DNA from: Marinicrinis sediminis
GTDB lineage: Bacteria > Bacillota > Bacilli > Paenibacillales > KCTC-33676
NCBI RefSeq assembly: GCF_042685085.1
Contig: NZ_JBHUMM010000007.1
Coordinates: forward strand, 245,097 to 309,096
Reading direction: 5' to 3'
DNA: 64,000 nucleotides
Shown: one piece after another, positions 14,693 to 23,895 of the stretch
How positions within the stretch are numbered: position 1 is the first letter of the stretch
How the letters are laid out: every line of letters begins with the position of its first letter
Position numbers and translations under genes: made by a program
The notes under the pieces: model-generated
Seen by the model: the letters and a program-made list of their open reading frames with translations, nothing else
Database searches by the model: none
Told to the model about the DNA's origin: nothing

Positions 14693-16231
14693 TTATTTTT
14701 GAATGAGGGTTTTGCCAGTCATTTCGACCGGTTGTGGAACGTGAAGCAGTTCAAGCATGGTCGGAGCGATGTCCGCCAGAATGCCGCCTTCGCGAAGCTT
14801 TGCATCTTCGGTCGTCACAATAAGCGGAACCGGGTTGGTCGTATGCGCCGTATGTGGTCTGCCGTTCTCGTCCATCAAAACATCGGCATTTCCGTGATCG
14901 GCTGTAATGATGGCCACGCCGCCTTTTGCCAGGATCGCTTCCACGACCTGACCCAGACATTCGTCAGTGGCTTCGACCGCTTTAATCGTTGGCTCCAGCA
15001 TACCGGAGTGCCCCACCATATCCGGATTGGCAAAGTTCAGGATGATGCAGTCATGATTCTCTGCCTCAATTTCCTTCACCGCTGCAGCAGCGACTTCATA
15101 GGCGCTCATTTCCGGTTGCAGATCATAGGTGGCCACCTTCGGTGAGTTGATCAGAATCCGCGTTTCACCAGGCAATTCGACATCCCGTCCACCGCTGAAG
15201 AAGAAGGTCACATGCGGATACTTCTCCGTCTCGGCAATACGAAGCTGCTTCTTGTTGTGCTGTACAAGCACTTCACCCAGCGTATTGTCCAGATTCTTCG
15301 GTTTATACGCTACATAGCCGCCTACCGTTTCACTGAACAGGGTCATGCAAACATAATACAGGTTGGTTGGATGGTTGTCTCCACGATCAAAACCATGAAA
15401 ATCTTCATTGGTGAAGACGGAGGACAACTGAATGGCACGATCCGGGCGGAAGTTGAAGAATATGACCGCATCCTCGCTCTCCACCAGGCCAATTGGCTGC
15501 TCCTGCTCATTCACCATGACAGTTGGAAGCACAAATTCATCATACACGGATTGTTCGTAAGATTCCACGATGGCTTGAACCGGATCATGATGCTGCGGCC
15601 CCTCGCCATATACCATGGAACGGTATGATTTCTCTACCCGGTCCCAACGCTTGTCACGGTCCATCGCATAATAGCGGCCTTGAACAGTCGCAATCTGTCC
15701 GATGCCGACTTCCTTCATATAGGCGACCAGACGCTCCATATAATGCTTGGCGCTGTCCGGTGCTACATCCCGTCCGTCTAGGAAAGCATGGATGTACACG
15801 TCTTCCAGACCTTCATTTTTGGCCAGATCAAGAAGAGCGAACAGGTGGTCAATATGGCTGTGTACGCCACCGTCAGACAAAAGCCCGTACAAATGCAGCT
15901 TTTTGCCGTTCTCCTTCGCATGCTGAACGGCTTTGAGAAGGGTATCGTTCTTCTTAAATTCCCCTTCACGAATCGACTTGGAAATACGCGTCAGGTCTTG
16001 ATATACCGTACGTCCTGCACCGATATTCAAGTGACCGACTTCAGAATTTCCCATTTGCCCTTGAGGCAGCCCAACAGCTTCGCCGCAAGCAGTCAATGTC
16101 GTATGCGGGTACGTGTTCCAATAACGATCATAATTGGGTTTATTGGCTTGTGCGACAGCATTGCCAACCACTTCGTCGCGCAGTCCGAATCCATCCAGAA
16201 TAATCAGTGCTACGGGTCTTGGTGCTGTCAT
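14693..16231 (-). CDS. gpmI: 2,3-bisphosphoglycerate-independent phosphoglycerate mutase
   Basis: Interconverts 3- and 2-phosphoglycerate with two Mn ions and a serine nucleophile. The 512-residue protein starts TAPRPVALIILDGFGLRDE, carries the nucleophile motif GNSEVGHLNIGAGR, and has the alkaline-phosphatase-type metal motifs NFANPDMVGHSG and TADHGNAD. The ATG at 16231 lies 1 nt after the tpiA stop and 9 nt after GAGGGGG. The enzyme is of the cofactor-independent type usual in spore formers. Confidence 0.96.
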   Translation of the reverse strand: MTAPRPVALIILDGFGLRDEVVGNAVAQANKPNYDRYWNTYPHTTLTACGEAVGLPQGQMGNSEVGHLNIGAGRTVYQDLTRISKSIREGEFKKNDTLLKAVQHAKENGKKLHLYGLLSDGGVHSHIDHLFALLDLAKNEGLEDVYIHAFLDGRDVAPDSAKHYMERLVAYMKEVGIGQIATVQGRYYAMDRDKRWDRVEKSYRSMVYGEGPQHHDPVQAIVESYEQSVYDEFVLPTVMVNEQEQPIGLVESEDAVIFFNFRPDRAIQLSSVFTNEDFHGFDRGDNHPTNLYYVCMTLFSETVGGYVAYKPKNLDNTLGEVLVQHNKKQLRIAETEKYPHVTFFFSGGRDVELPGETRILINSPKVATYDLQPEMSAYEVAAAAVKEIEAENHDCIILNFANPDMVGHSGMLEPTIKAVEATDECLGQVVEAILAKGGVAIITADHGNADVLMDENGRPHTAHTTNPVPLIVTTEDAKLREGGILADIAPTMLELLHVPQPVEMTGKTLIQK

Positions 16232-16232
16232 A

Positions 16233-16988
16233 CTACTTAGCCCCCTCAACCAGCTGGATGTAGGAATCTGCCTGCAAGCTGGCTCCTCCTACCAATGCGC
16301 CGTCGATATCGCTTTGTCCCATATATTCTTTTACGTTGTTCGGCTTTACACTGCCGCCATACTGAATACGGATGCTTTGTGCAGTTTGCGCATCAAAAGC
16401 TTCTGCCACAAGCTCGCGAATGTAGGCGATCACTTCATTCGCATCTTCAGCTGTGGAGGATTTGCCAGTACCGATCGCCCAGATCGGTTCATAGGCGATG
16501 ACGACCTGAGCCGCCTGTTCCACAGACAAGCCCTTAAGCGCAGCCACGGTTTGCTCTTTGCAAACTTCCTTCGTTTGTCCTGCTTCTCTTTCCTCCAGCT
16601 TCTCCCCAACGCAAACAATCGGCGTCAAATCATACTGGAAGGCAGCCAGGGTCTTTTTGTTGACCGTCTCATCCGTCTCTGCAAAATAAGCTCTGCGCTC
16701 GGAATGCCCGATAATGACATATTTCACGCCAAGCTCCTGCAGCATCGCTCCGCTGATCTCACCCGTAAATGCGCCGTTTTCTTCCCAGTGGAAGTTCTGA
16801 GCGCCAACTTGAATGGATGTCCCCTGCAAGGCTTCTGTCAGAGCGGGCAGCGCGGTGAAAGGAGCACAAATAACGCTTTCTACTCCTTCTACTTCTGCTT
16901 TTCCACTTACTTCTTTGGCAAAGCTTGCTGCTTCAGCAGCAGTTTTGAACATCTTCCAGTTTCCTGCTATGATCGGTTTTCTCAACAT
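16233..16988 (-). CDS. tpiA: triosephosphate isomerase
   Basis: Interconverts dihydroxyacetone phosphate and glyceraldehyde 3-phosphate. About 251 residues with all family motifs: PIIAGNWKMFK (catalytic Lys), VIIGHSERRAYF (catalytic His), VIAYEPIWAIGTGK (catalytic Glu) and the phosphate-binding YGGSVKPNN. Start is ambiguous among tandem codons GTG GTG ATG ATG TTG after GGAGAG; I took the second ATG (16988) for best spacing. The 180-bp gap to pgk is composed of short degenerate repeats (CTTATAGCTTTTA twice, CATCTTACTC-like copies) without a gene. Confidence 0.96.
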   Translation of the reverse strand: MLRKPIIAGNWKMFKTAAEAASFAKEVSGKAEVEGVESVICAPFTALPALTEALQGTSIQVGAQNFHWEENGAFTGEISGAMLQELGVKYVIIGHSERRAYFAETDETVNKKTLAAFQYDLTPIVCVGEKLEEREAGQTKEVCKEQTVAALKGLSVEQAAQVVIAYEPIWAIGTGKSSTAEDANEVIAYIRELVAEAFDAQTAQSIRIQYGGSVKPNNVKEYMGQSDIDGALVGGASLQADSYIQLVEGAK

Positions 16989-17167
16989 CATCACCACTCT
17001 CCATCAGGATTCAATCCACTGCCATCTCTTATAGCTTTTAGCTTATAGCTTTTATCTTGCGCAGCAGGTCTGGCTTGCCGCCTGACCCACCAGTCCTGCT
17101 GTTGCCTTATGACTTTCTAGTCTTACCCATCTTACTCATCTTACTTTTCTGAATGGTCTGGCTTGTC

Positions 17168-18349
17168 TTACTTATCGTTCAGTGCGACAACCCCTGGAAG
17201 TGCCTTGCCTTCCATGAATTCCAGTGAAGCGCCGCCACCCGTTGAAATGTGATTCATTTGATCCGCGAGACCGAATTTCTCAGCTGCTGCTGCAGAGTCT
17301 CCGCCACCCAAGATGGTATAGCCTTCGGTGTCCGCACAAGCTTGACATACCGCTTTGGTTCCATGGGAAAACGGCTCGATTTCGAATACGCCCATCGGCC
17401 CGTTCCAAACAACTAGCTTGGAGTTCTGGATAACCTCTGCATACGTTTTGCGAGTTTCCGGTCCGATGTCGATGCCTTCCCATTCTGCCGGAATGCCGTC
17501 GATGTTTACGATCTGTACATTTGCGTCTGCGCTGAAGTCATCGGAAACGACGATGTCGGTAGGCAGGTAGAAGTTAACATTCTTCTCTTTCGCCTTTTGA
17601 ATAAATTCAAGGGCGAGATCCAGCTTCTCATTGTCTACAAGCGACTTCCCGATTTCATGTCCTTGCGCCTTCAGGAAGGTGTATGACAATCCGCCGCCAA
17701 TCAGAATGTTGTCCGCGATGTTCAGCAGATTTTCAATGACTCCGATCTTGTCCTTTACCTTCGCTCCGCCAATAATCGCGGTGAACGGACGCTCCGGAGT
17801 GGACAGTGCCTTGCCGAGTGTATCCAATTCCTTCTCCATCAGCAATCCGGAAACGGCAGGAAGATGCTCCGCAATACCGGCTGTAGAAGAGTGAGCGCGG
17901 TGAGCAGCACCAAACGCATCATTCACATAGACGTCTGCAAGCTCTGCAAAGGATTTGGCAAGCTCTGCATCATTTTTCTCCTCGCCAGCATGGAAACGCA
18001 CGTTTTCAAGCACCAGTACGTCACCGTTTTCCATTCCGTCGATGATGGCTTTTACGCTGTCTCCGATGGATTCATCTGCTTTTTTCACGTCTTTACCGAT
18101 CAATTCAGACAGACGATTGGCTGCCGGTGTCAAGCGCAGCTCTTCGACCACTTGACCTTTAGGGCGTCCCATGTGACTCGCCAGAATCACTTTCGCTCCC
18201 TGTTCTACTAAATATTGAATGGTTGGCAGGGTTTCACGAATACGGGTATCATCCGTAATCTTGCCTTCATGTAAAGGGACATTAAAATCAACACGAACAA
18301 ATACCTTTTTGCCGCTTACCTCGATATTGCGTACACTTTGCTTGTTCAT
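17168..18349 (-). CDS. pgk: phosphoglycerate kinase
   Basis: Transfers phosphate from 1,3-bisphosphoglycerate to ADP. The 393-residue protein has the signature KKVFVRVDFNVPL near the N-terminus, the substrate-binding LASHMGRPKG and DDTRIRETLPT, KDKIGVI, and the nucleotide-binding GGGDSAAAAEKFG near the end. The ATG follows AAGGAGGAGAGC. Placed between gap and tpiA as in Bacillus. Confidence 0.97.
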   Translation of the reverse strand: MNKQSVRNIEVSGKKVFVRVDFNVPLHEGKITDDTRIRETLPTIQYLVEQGAKVILASHMGRPKGQVVEELRLTPAANRLSELIGKDVKKADESIGDSVKAIIDGMENGDVLVLENVRFHAGEEKNDAELAKSFAELADVYVNDAFGAAHRAHSSTAGIAEHLPAVSGLLMEKELDTLGKALSTPERPFTAIIGGAKVKDKIGVIENLLNIADNILIGGGLSYTFLKAQGHEIGKSLVDNEKLDLALEFIQKAKEKNVNFYLPTDIVVSDDFSADANVQIVNIDGIPAEWEGIDIGPETRKTYAEVIQNSKLVVWNGPMGVFEIEPFSHGTKAVCQACADTEGYTILGGGDSAAAAEKFGLADQMNHISTGGGASLEFMEGKALPGVVALNDK

Positions 18350-18392
18350 GACTTGCTCTCCTCCTTAAATGGGCCATCATGCTGAAACTAGG

Positions 18393-18416
18393 GAAAGAGG
18401 AGAATCGCTTCTCCTC
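18393..18416 (-). other. perfect hairpin between gap and pgk
   Basis: AAGAGGAGAA (18393-18402) and TTCTCCTCTT (18407-18416) form a 10-bp stem with a 4-nt loop. On the minus strand it is followed by TCCCTAG, not a T-tract, so a processing or stability element, or a partial terminator that lets gap be made in excess of pgk, is more likely than full termination. Confidence 0.6.
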
Positions 18417-18448
18417 TTATTGGTTCTCATTCTCTATCTAAATGTGAA

Positions 18449-19453
18449 TTACAGTCCTTTTTTCGCAACGTAGGCAGCCAGATCGAGGACGCGGTTGGAG
18501 TAGCCCCACTCGTTGTCATACCAGGAAACGACTTTCACCATGTTGTCTCCCACTACCATTGTGGACAATCCATCGATGGTGGAGGAAGCAGGATCACCAT
18601 TATAGTCGCTGGATACAAGCGGCTCATCGCTGAAGTTCATGATGCCTTTGAGCGGACCGTTTGCAGCTTCTTGCAGTGCGTTGTTTACATCTTCAACCGT
18701 TACGGTTTTGCTGGTTTCAACAACCAGGTCAGTGACGGATACGTTCGGAGTCGGTACACGCATAGCCATTCCGTTCAGCTTTCCTTTCAGCTCAGGCAAT
18801 ACGAGGGAAACCGCTTTGGCCGCACCAGTTGTGGATGGAATGATGTTTTCTGCTGCTGCACGCGCACGACGAAGGTCTTTGTGTGGCAGGTCAAGCGTAT
18901 TTTGGTCATTCGTGTAGGAGTGAACCGTTGTCATCATGCCTTTTACGATGCCGAACTTGTCATTCAGCACTTTCGCAAATGGAGCCAGACAGTTTGTTGT
19001 ACAAGAAGCGTTGGAGATAATGGTGTGTTGTGCTGGATCATACTGCTCTTCGTTTACACCCATTACCACTGTGATATCTTCGTTGGAAGCCGGTGCAGAG
19101 ATAATAACTTTCTTTGCTCCGCCTTTCAAGTGAAGCTCTGCCTTGTCTTTCGCTGTGAAAATACCTGTAGATTCAACTACGATTTCTGCGCCAACTTCAG
19201 CCCAAGGGAGTGCACCCGGATCTCTCTCAGCAAATACTTTAACGGATTTGCCGTTTACGATAATTTCTCCTTCACCCGCTTCAACAGTCGCATTGAAACG
19301 ACCATGTGTGGTGTCATATTTCAGCAAATGAACCAGCGTGTTTACATCTGTCAAATCGTTAATCGCTACGATCTCAACTTCAGTGTTGTTCAATGCAGCG
19401 CGGAATACGTTACGACCAATACGTCCAAAACCGTTAATACCTACTTTTACCAC
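18449..19453 (-). CDS. gap: glyceraldehyde-3-phosphate dehydrogenase
   Basis: Oxidises glyceraldehyde 3-phosphate with NAD. The GTG at 19453 lies 6-8 nt after AGGAGGAATT and yields 334 residues beginning VKVGINGFGRIGRNVF (dinucleotide-binding fold). The catalytic Cys is in ASCTTNCLAP, followed by the His of MTTVHSYTNDQ and the C-terminal NEWGYSNRVLDL. It sits directly downstream of its repressor gene cggR, so it is the glycolytic (GapA-type) enzyme rather than the gluconeogenic one. Confidence 0.97.
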   Translation of the reverse strand: MVKVGINGFGRIGRNVFRAALNNTEVEIVAINDLTDVNTLVHLLKYDTTHGRFNATVEAGEGEIIVNGKSVKVFAERDPGALPWAEVGAEIVVESTGIFTAKDKAELHLKGGAKKVIISAPASNEDITVVMGVNEEQYDPAQHTIISNASCTTNCLAPFAKVLNDKFGIVKGMMTTVHSYTNDQNTLDLPHKDLRRARAAAENIIPSTTGAAKAVSLVLPELKGKLNGMAMRVPTPNVSVTDLVVETSKTVTVEDVNNALQEAANGPLKGIMNFSDEPLVSSDYNGDPASSTIDGLSTMVVGDNMVKVVSWYDNEWGYSNRVLDLAAYVAKKGL

Positions 19454-19509
19454 AGTAATTCCTCCTATGAATTCAAATAGTATATTTTCAAAATGAGACA
19501 GATGCCCCA

Positions 19510-20532
19510 TTATGAATGACGAATGATTTCCATCGCGGCCGCTTCATCGGTAACCAGTACATCCTCGTGACCGAATTTCAATACGGCGGCAATGGCTTCC
19601 CCCTTGCTCCGGCCTCCAGCAACCCCAATCACGACCTCTGTCTTCATGATGTCCTCCAGACGAAGTCCAACGGTCGGGATGTTGTGGACAACCTGACCAT
19701 CGCGGTCAAAGTAATAGCCAAAGGCTTCTGCCAGCGAACCGGCCTTAGCCAGCTGACGCATGGCGTTCTCATCGGTTTTTCTCCGTCTGGCCATGGTCAT
19801 AGCATCTCCGATACCATGCAGGACAATGCGGCTTTTCCGAATGAACTGAATGATTTCCTGAATGTTGGAATCTTGCATCAGGGTGTGATAGGCTTCCTCG
19901 CCCAAATGGTCCGGTACATGCAGCAATCGATAGCTGCTACCCGTTTTCTTAGCCATGATCGAAGCGACGGTATTGGCCTGCAGCTCGACTCGCTCACCCA
20001 GACCGCCTCTGGCAGGGACGAATACATTTCCCTTCCATTGGGACGATACGTTGAGACCCTCGGCCACCTCGGCCATCGTGGTGCCTCCGGCTACCGCAAT
20101 GACATCCTCTGCTCCCACATATTTGCGAAGCGAAGCGGCTCCGGCTCGCCCGAGTTCCTTCAGGGTAGATTCTGATTGCTCGGAATCTCCCGGTACGATC
20201 ACAACCTGCTTCAGACTATATAGCTGGCGAATGTGTGCCTCCATGTCTGTCAGTCCGAAGATGTCTTTCAGATAAGGCTGCATGTCTTCCAGCAGCTGTG
20301 CGCCGGCCTCAGTCACCCGCATGCCGATGCTCTCTGTCTCCAGCAGACCCTGCTCTTTCAGAAAATCCAGCTCGCTCCGAAGCGTGCGCTCCGTCATATG
20401 AAGCGAGATAGCCAGATTCCGGCGTCCAATGACACCGCTGAGCATCACATGGTGCAAAATGTTGTAACGCTTTTTCAAGGTATCAATGAAATCAGGCAAA
20501 AGATGTTTTTGAATTTCTATGAATTTTCTCAT
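19510..20532 (-). CDS. cggR: CggR, central glycolytic gene repressor
   Basis: A 340-residue SorC-family regulator, the same length as B. subtilis CggR. The N-terminal winged helix-turn-helix covers residues 20-90 (GRRNLAISLHMTERTLRSELDFLKEQGLL). The effector domain follows (VAGGTTMAEVAEGL, GIGDAMTMARRR, VIGVAGGRSKGEAI), which in the family binds fructose-1,6-bisphosphate and releases DNA. I chose the ATG at 20532, which aligns with the family N-terminus. It is the first gene of the operon, downstream of a CggR-type operator at 20585-20620. Confidence 0.95.
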   Translation of the reverse strand: MRKFIEIQKHLLPDFIDTLKKRYNILHHVMLSGVIGRRNLAISLHMTERTLRSELDFLKEQGLLETESIGMRVTEAGAQLLEDMQPYLKDIFGLTDMEAHIRQLYSLKQVVIVPGDSEQSESTLKELGRAGAASLRKYVGAEDVIAVAGGTTMAEVAEGLNVSSQWKGNVFVPARGGLGERVELQANTVASIMAKKTGSSYRLLHVPDHLGEEAYHTLMQDSNIQEIIQFIRKSRIVLHGIGDAMTMARRRKTDENAMRQLAKAGSLAEAFGYYFDRDGQVVHNIPTVGLRLEDIMKTEVVIGVAGGRSKGEAIAAVLKFGHEDVLVTDEAAAMEIIRHS

Positions 20533-20584
20533 TCTCTCCACTCCAAATTCATCCCTTGCCTTAAAAAGCTGTCTGCGGTGCGTG

Positions 20585-20620
20585 GACATTATTAGTCCCG
20601 CTCTATCGTTTTGTGTCCCG
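20585..20620 (-). promoter_or_regulatory. CggR operator
   Basis: On the minus strand the region reads CGGGAC-N6-CGAT-N4-CGGGAC-N6-TGTC. This is the B. subtilis CggR operator pattern (CGGGAC N6 TGTC N4 CGGGAC N6 TGTC) with changes only in the first TGTC half. It lies between the promoter and cggR, so binding would block elongation, giving autoregulation lifted by fructose-1,6-bisphosphate. Confidence 0.85.
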
Positions 20621-20631
20621 CCTACAACTTC

Positions 20632-20660
20632 ATTGTATTGAAAACAGACTGAAAATGCAA
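20632..20660 (-). promoter_or_regulatory. SigA-type promoter of cggR-gap operon
   Basis: TTGCAT (20655-20660), 17-nt spacer, TACAAT (20632-20637) on the minus strand; transcription would start about 5 nt before the CggR operator. Confidence 0.75.
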
Positions 20661-20684
20661 GATAAACTTTCCTGTATGGACGTC

Positions 20685-20713
20685 TTGATTTTTATTAGAA
20701 ACTGCGATAGAAT
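20685..20713 (+). promoter_or_regulatory. SigA-type promoter of tRNA-Arg
   Basis: TTGATT (20685-20690), 17-nt spacer, TAGAAT (20708-20713), about 85 nt upstream of the tRNA. The leader contains a small CATCG/CGATG hairpin near 20752-20767. Confidence 0.6.
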
Positions 20714-20798
20714 AATTCTTGCTGTCCCTGATATCCCTGATCGCGCAGCCATCATCGTTTATACGATGGCGAGTCGGGGTTCAGACTGACATATACGT

Positions 20799-20873
20799 GC
20801 GCTCGTGGTCCAATGGATATGACGCAGGCCTCCGGAGCCTGAGATCGAGGTTCGATCCCTCGCGAGCGCGCCA
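20799..20873 (+). tRNA. tRNA-Arg (anticodon CCG)
   Basis: Acceptor GCGCTCG pairs with CGAGCGC, the anticodon arm CAGGC-CTCCGGA-GCCTG places CCG at 34-36 (codon CGG), the T-arm CGAGG-TTCGATC-CCTCG is perfect, and CCA is encoded. It is a single-gene unit between cggR and clpP. Confidence 0.95.
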
Positions 20874-20890
20874 TCTAAAGATTTACCCTA

Positions 20891-20925
20891 ATTTGACGAT
20901 TTTCATACCCGTCAAAATTTTTTTG
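20891..20925 (+). terminator. terminator of tRNA-Arg
   Basis: TTTGACG (20892-20898) pairs with CGTCAAA (20910-20916) and is followed by ATTTTTTTT. Confidence 0.8.
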
Positions 20926-20932
20926 ATCTATG

Positions 20933-20972
20933 TTTGACCTTTCTTGACCTTAATGTTTATTTCCGATATAGT
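20933..20972 (+). promoter_or_regulatory. clpP promoter with CtsR operator
   Basis: TTTGACCTTTCTTGACC (20933-20949) is the reverse complement of the CtsR heptad repeat (GGTCAAA-N3-GGTCAAA type) with one mismatch. It overlaps the -35 TTGACC (20944-20949), which has a 17-nt spacer to TATAGT (20967-20972). CtsR would repress clpP until heat or protein stress. Confidence 0.85.
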
Positions 20973-21079
20973 ATTACTTAGCTACTTCCTAACCGTTCCC
21001 CGGATGTCTTGAATCGATGGATTTAGGCTATTCTAGGAGTAAGAATGGATAGGTTCATTTTTTGAAGGAGGGTTTACCA

Positions 21080-21661
21080 ATGAGCTATGTACCTATGGTT
21101 GTCGAACAAACCAATCGCGGAGAGCGTGCCTATGATATTTATTCGCGCTTGCTGAAGGATCGCATCATTTTCCTGGGCACCCCGGTCAATGACGTGGTGG
21201 CCAACTCGATTATTGCGCAGATGCTGTTTCTGGCTGCAGATGATCCGGAAAAAGACATTTCTCTATATATCAACAGCCCGGGTGGTTCGATCACCGCAGG
21301 AATGGCGATCTTTGATACGATGCAGTTTATCAAGCCTGATGTCTCTACGATCTGTGTAGGAATGGCAGCTTCGATGGGCGCTTTCCTGCTGAATGCGGGA
21401 GCGAAAGGAAAACGTTATTGTCTGCCAAACAGTGAAGTGATGATTCATCAGCCGCTAGGTGGAGCTGAAGGTCAAGCCAGCGATATCGAAATTCGTGCAA
21501 AGCGAATTCTGAAAATGAGAGATAAGCTCAATCAGATTCTGGCAGAACGTACCGGCCAGCCGCTTGAACGAATCGAGAAAGATACAGACCGCGATTACTT
21601 TATGAGTGCAGAAGAAGCAAAAGAATATGGTATCGTCGATCGCGTCATTGAAAAGGTATAA
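21080..21661 (+). CDS. clpP: ClpP, ATP-dependent Clp protease proteolytic subunit
   Basis: Serine protease that forms the double-heptamer chamber used with ClpC, ClpX or ClpE. The 193-residue protein carries the catalytic Ser in GMAASMGAFLL, His in VMIHQPLGG and Asp in RIEKDTDRDYFM, plus the oxyanion NSPGGS segment. The ATG at 21080 lies after GAAGGAGGG. It stands alone with its own CtsR-controlled promoter and a strong terminator. Confidence 0.97.
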   Translation: MSYVPMVVEQTNRGERAYDIYSRLLKDRIIFLGTPVNDVVANSIIAQMLFLAADDPEKDISLYINSPGGSITAGMAIFDTMQFIKPDVSTICVGMAASMGAFLLNAGAKGKRYCLPNSEVMIHQPLGGAEGQASDIEIRAKRILKMRDKLNQILAERTGQPLERIEKDTDRDYFMSAEEAKEYGIVDRVIEKV

Positions 21662-21678
21662 TCTAATTATGACAAACG

Positions 21679-21729
21679 AAAAGGTATCTGGCCGAAATGC
21701 ATGCATTTCGGGCTCAGATACCTTTTTTT
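21679..21729. terminator. bidirectional terminator between clpP and the stalk-protein gene
   Basis: AAAAGGTATCTG pairs with CAGATACCTTTT, with a second stem CCGAAATGCA/TGCATTTCGG inside. T-tracts are present on both strands, so it serves both convergent genes. Confidence 0.88.
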
Positions 21730-21742
21730 AATGGCTGTTATT

Positions 21743-23551
21743 TTATTTTTGCTCATCGAGCGGGAAAAACAGCAGATTCACAGGCAGGGAAGAACCGGCT
21801 GCCGGAATGAGCTCCAATTTCAACTCTTTCTCGGTGCCCTTCGTTCTGGCGATCAATTGAGCGCCATCGTTGACATTGAGGATGCCTGATTTGGGTACCA
21901 TTTGCGGCACGCCGTTAATGGCCACTGGACCCTTGTAATTTCCACCGCGCGGAACGAGCAGCACCGCCATTTTTTCAGGGCGTTCAATGACCAGTTCATA
22001 GGTGACACCATAGTTTCCGGTCAGCGAAGTGGCGATGCCACGCATGGGATCAAAGCCCGGTGTGAACGGATCCAATTTCCCGTCTCCGATTGACAATTTT
22101 GCCGGCTCGGTCAATCCCGCTCCATCATAACGAAGTTGCTTGGAAGAGGCGACAAACGTGCCCCGGATATGATTGACATAAGGCAGAGGTGGATACGTAT
22201 CCAGGTTAGACGCGGAATCTCCCCACTCCATGGCCGCGAAGTATACCTCGGCCGAACCGTCTGTCTCAATATCATACATCATATTGGTTCCTTGAGCCGG
22301 GTACACCTTCGGCATTTTGACGAGGATGCCCTTCTCTCCGGGTTCAAGGCTCATTTCAGTCTCACGATGCTTGTTCAGCATGAAATCCAGAGCTGCATGC
22401 TGACCAAACAATTGGGCGTAGACAGAGGGATAGGCCTCCCCTTTATTCGTCACCTTTACCTTTACCGATTTGTCCGATGTGTTTTCCACAATGATCATCA
22501 GTTGCAGCACCTGATCCATGCCATTCACATGATTGGCATACAGTCTGGCTTTGCCGGACACTCCATCATGATACAAGATCCCGTAGTCGGTAATGGTCTC
22601 CGGACTGTCACTGAACAAGATCGGTCGATCAGTCACCAGGTTGGAGCTGTAGTTCATTTCCTTCACATTTTTGTATGCAGTGCGCTGCTGGCTTGTAAGC
22701 TTGAGAACCGAACCCACAGGCTGATGGTACAGCGGAAATTCTTCTTTGCTCAGATGAACGTCACTGGTTACGGTGATGGTTTGCTCATATGGCTCGCTAT
22801 AATTGCCCTTGCTGTCCTTGGCGATCAGACTCACCTTGTAGCTCCCAGCTTCAAAGAAAGCCTGCTGCTTGTCCTTCCAGTCCAGATAGGTGATCGGATC
22901 TCCATCCGGATCATAACTCAAATCGATATATTGAATCGGTTCCCCGATCTGATACACCTTTTTGTCAGTCGCGAACTTGGCGACGGGCAGGCTGTTTTTC
23001 GTCAACTGGTCATACAGTTCCTTTGGCACGCCTACATAGATAAGCTCGATTCGTTTCGATTCCGGCTTGTAGTTGTATTTGGCACCAACGAGATCAGCCA
23101 GCCAGGTCATTTTCACCATCAGGCGATTGTTGCGAATGACGGCGATACTGTTAAAAGGAAGATAAATGCCATCCATCATGACCGTGTTGTTGGCTTGATC
23201 CAGACTGATAAAATGATGCTCATTATTGATATTGATTTTTTTGGTGGCGGCATCATAACTCAGCTGCAGGCCAAGGGAATCCGCCAGAAATTTGACTGGC
23301 AAATACGTGGAGCCGTTAATGGCCGTGGCTGGTGAATCCAGTTCAATTTCTTCATTGTTGATGTAAGCCTGATTGTTTCCCAGGTAAAACAATACATGCG
23401 AGGTGGTAGCCGAGATCGAGGAAGAGCCCGCAGCTGCAACGTTCGCAGGGGATTGTACAGGCATGAGCGCGATGCCAAGGGTTGCTGCAAGGGCCGCACT
23501 CAGCCAGCGCTTGCGCAAGGGCCTCAGAGGCTTGATCAAATAGTGAAGCAT
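21743..23551 (-). CDS. secreted protein with copper-amine-oxidase-N (stalk) and PKD-like domains
   Basis: About 602 residues. An N-terminal signal peptide (basic stretch RPLRKRW then LSAALAATLGIALMPVQSPA) is followed at about residues 50-150 by the Cu_amine_oxidN1 stalk domain (two copies of the YLPVKFLADSLG / MVKMTWLADLVG pattern), then a PKD-like module (about 165-235, YDPDGDPITYLDWKDK). The remaining 350 residues are beta-rich and contain no motif I recognise. Such proteins are common in Paenibacillus cell envelopes; here no enzyme domain is visible, so a structural or binding role is only inferred. The start at 23551 has AAGGAG 13 nt away; a GTG at 23593 is the alternative. Confidence 0.8.
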   Translation of the reverse strand: MLHYLIKPLRPLRKRWLSAALAATLGIALMPVQSPANVAAAGSSSISATTSHVLFYLGNNQAYINNEEIELDSPATAINGSTYLPVKFLADSLGLQLSYDAATKKININNEHHFISLDQANNTVMMDGIYLPFNSIAVIRNNRLMVKMTWLADLVGAKYNYKPESKRIELIYVGVPKELYDQLTKNSLPVAKFATDKKVYQIGEPIQYIDLSYDPDGDPITYLDWKDKQQAFFEAGSYKVSLIAKDSKGNYSEPYEQTITVTSDVHLSKEEFPLYHQPVGSVLKLTSQQRTAYKNVKEMNYSSNLVTDRPILFSDSPETITDYGILYHDGVSGKARLYANHVNGMDQVLQLMIIVENTSDKSVKVKVTNKGEAYPSVYAQLFGQHAALDFMLNKHRETEMSLEPGEKGILVKMPKVYPAQGTNMMYDIETDGSAEVYFAAMEWGDSASNLDTYPPLPYVNHIRGTFVASSKQLRYDGAGLTEPAKLSIGDGKLDPFTPGFDPMRGIATSLTGNYGVTYELVIERPEKMAVLLVPRGGNYKGPVAINGVPQMVPKSGILNVNDGAQLIARTKGTEKELKLELIPAAGSSLPVNLLFFPLDEQK

Positions 23552-23766
23552 GTGAATGTCATTTCTCCTTCTATTCCGAATAATGATGCTCACTGTATAG
23601 ACGCAAGATGTTCCACCGGAGTTGCACGCTATATCACAAATTTAAGCGGATGACGCTGAAATCTTGTCCATTTTGTTAAATAACGGAAGCCGTTTGGCAG
23701 AAACTTGCTTCGACATCAATGACGAGAAAGACGATGAACACGAAGAAGTGAATGAAAAAGGGATGG

Positions 23767-23804
23767 AAAAAAGGAGCTCCCTCAACCTCTGAGGGAAACT
23801 CCTT
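23767..23804 (-). terminator. terminator after the HPr/Crh gene
   Basis: AAGGAG and TCCCTCA (23771-23784) pair with TGAGGGA and CTCCTT (23790-23804); on the minus strand TTTTTTCC follows. Confidence 0.8.
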
Positions 23805-23895
23805 GTCTCGAACAACCAATCTATAAACGTATTAATGATACATCGCTCATGAAGCCACGCTGTTGCAGCTCGTCTGCCTCATGATAGCTCTCGCA

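Noticed and set aside
22136..23335. 399-codon plus-strand frame inside the stalk-protein gene
   Set aside because: Antisense shadow rich in His, Arg and Ile; the minus-strand protein has a signal peptide and domains.
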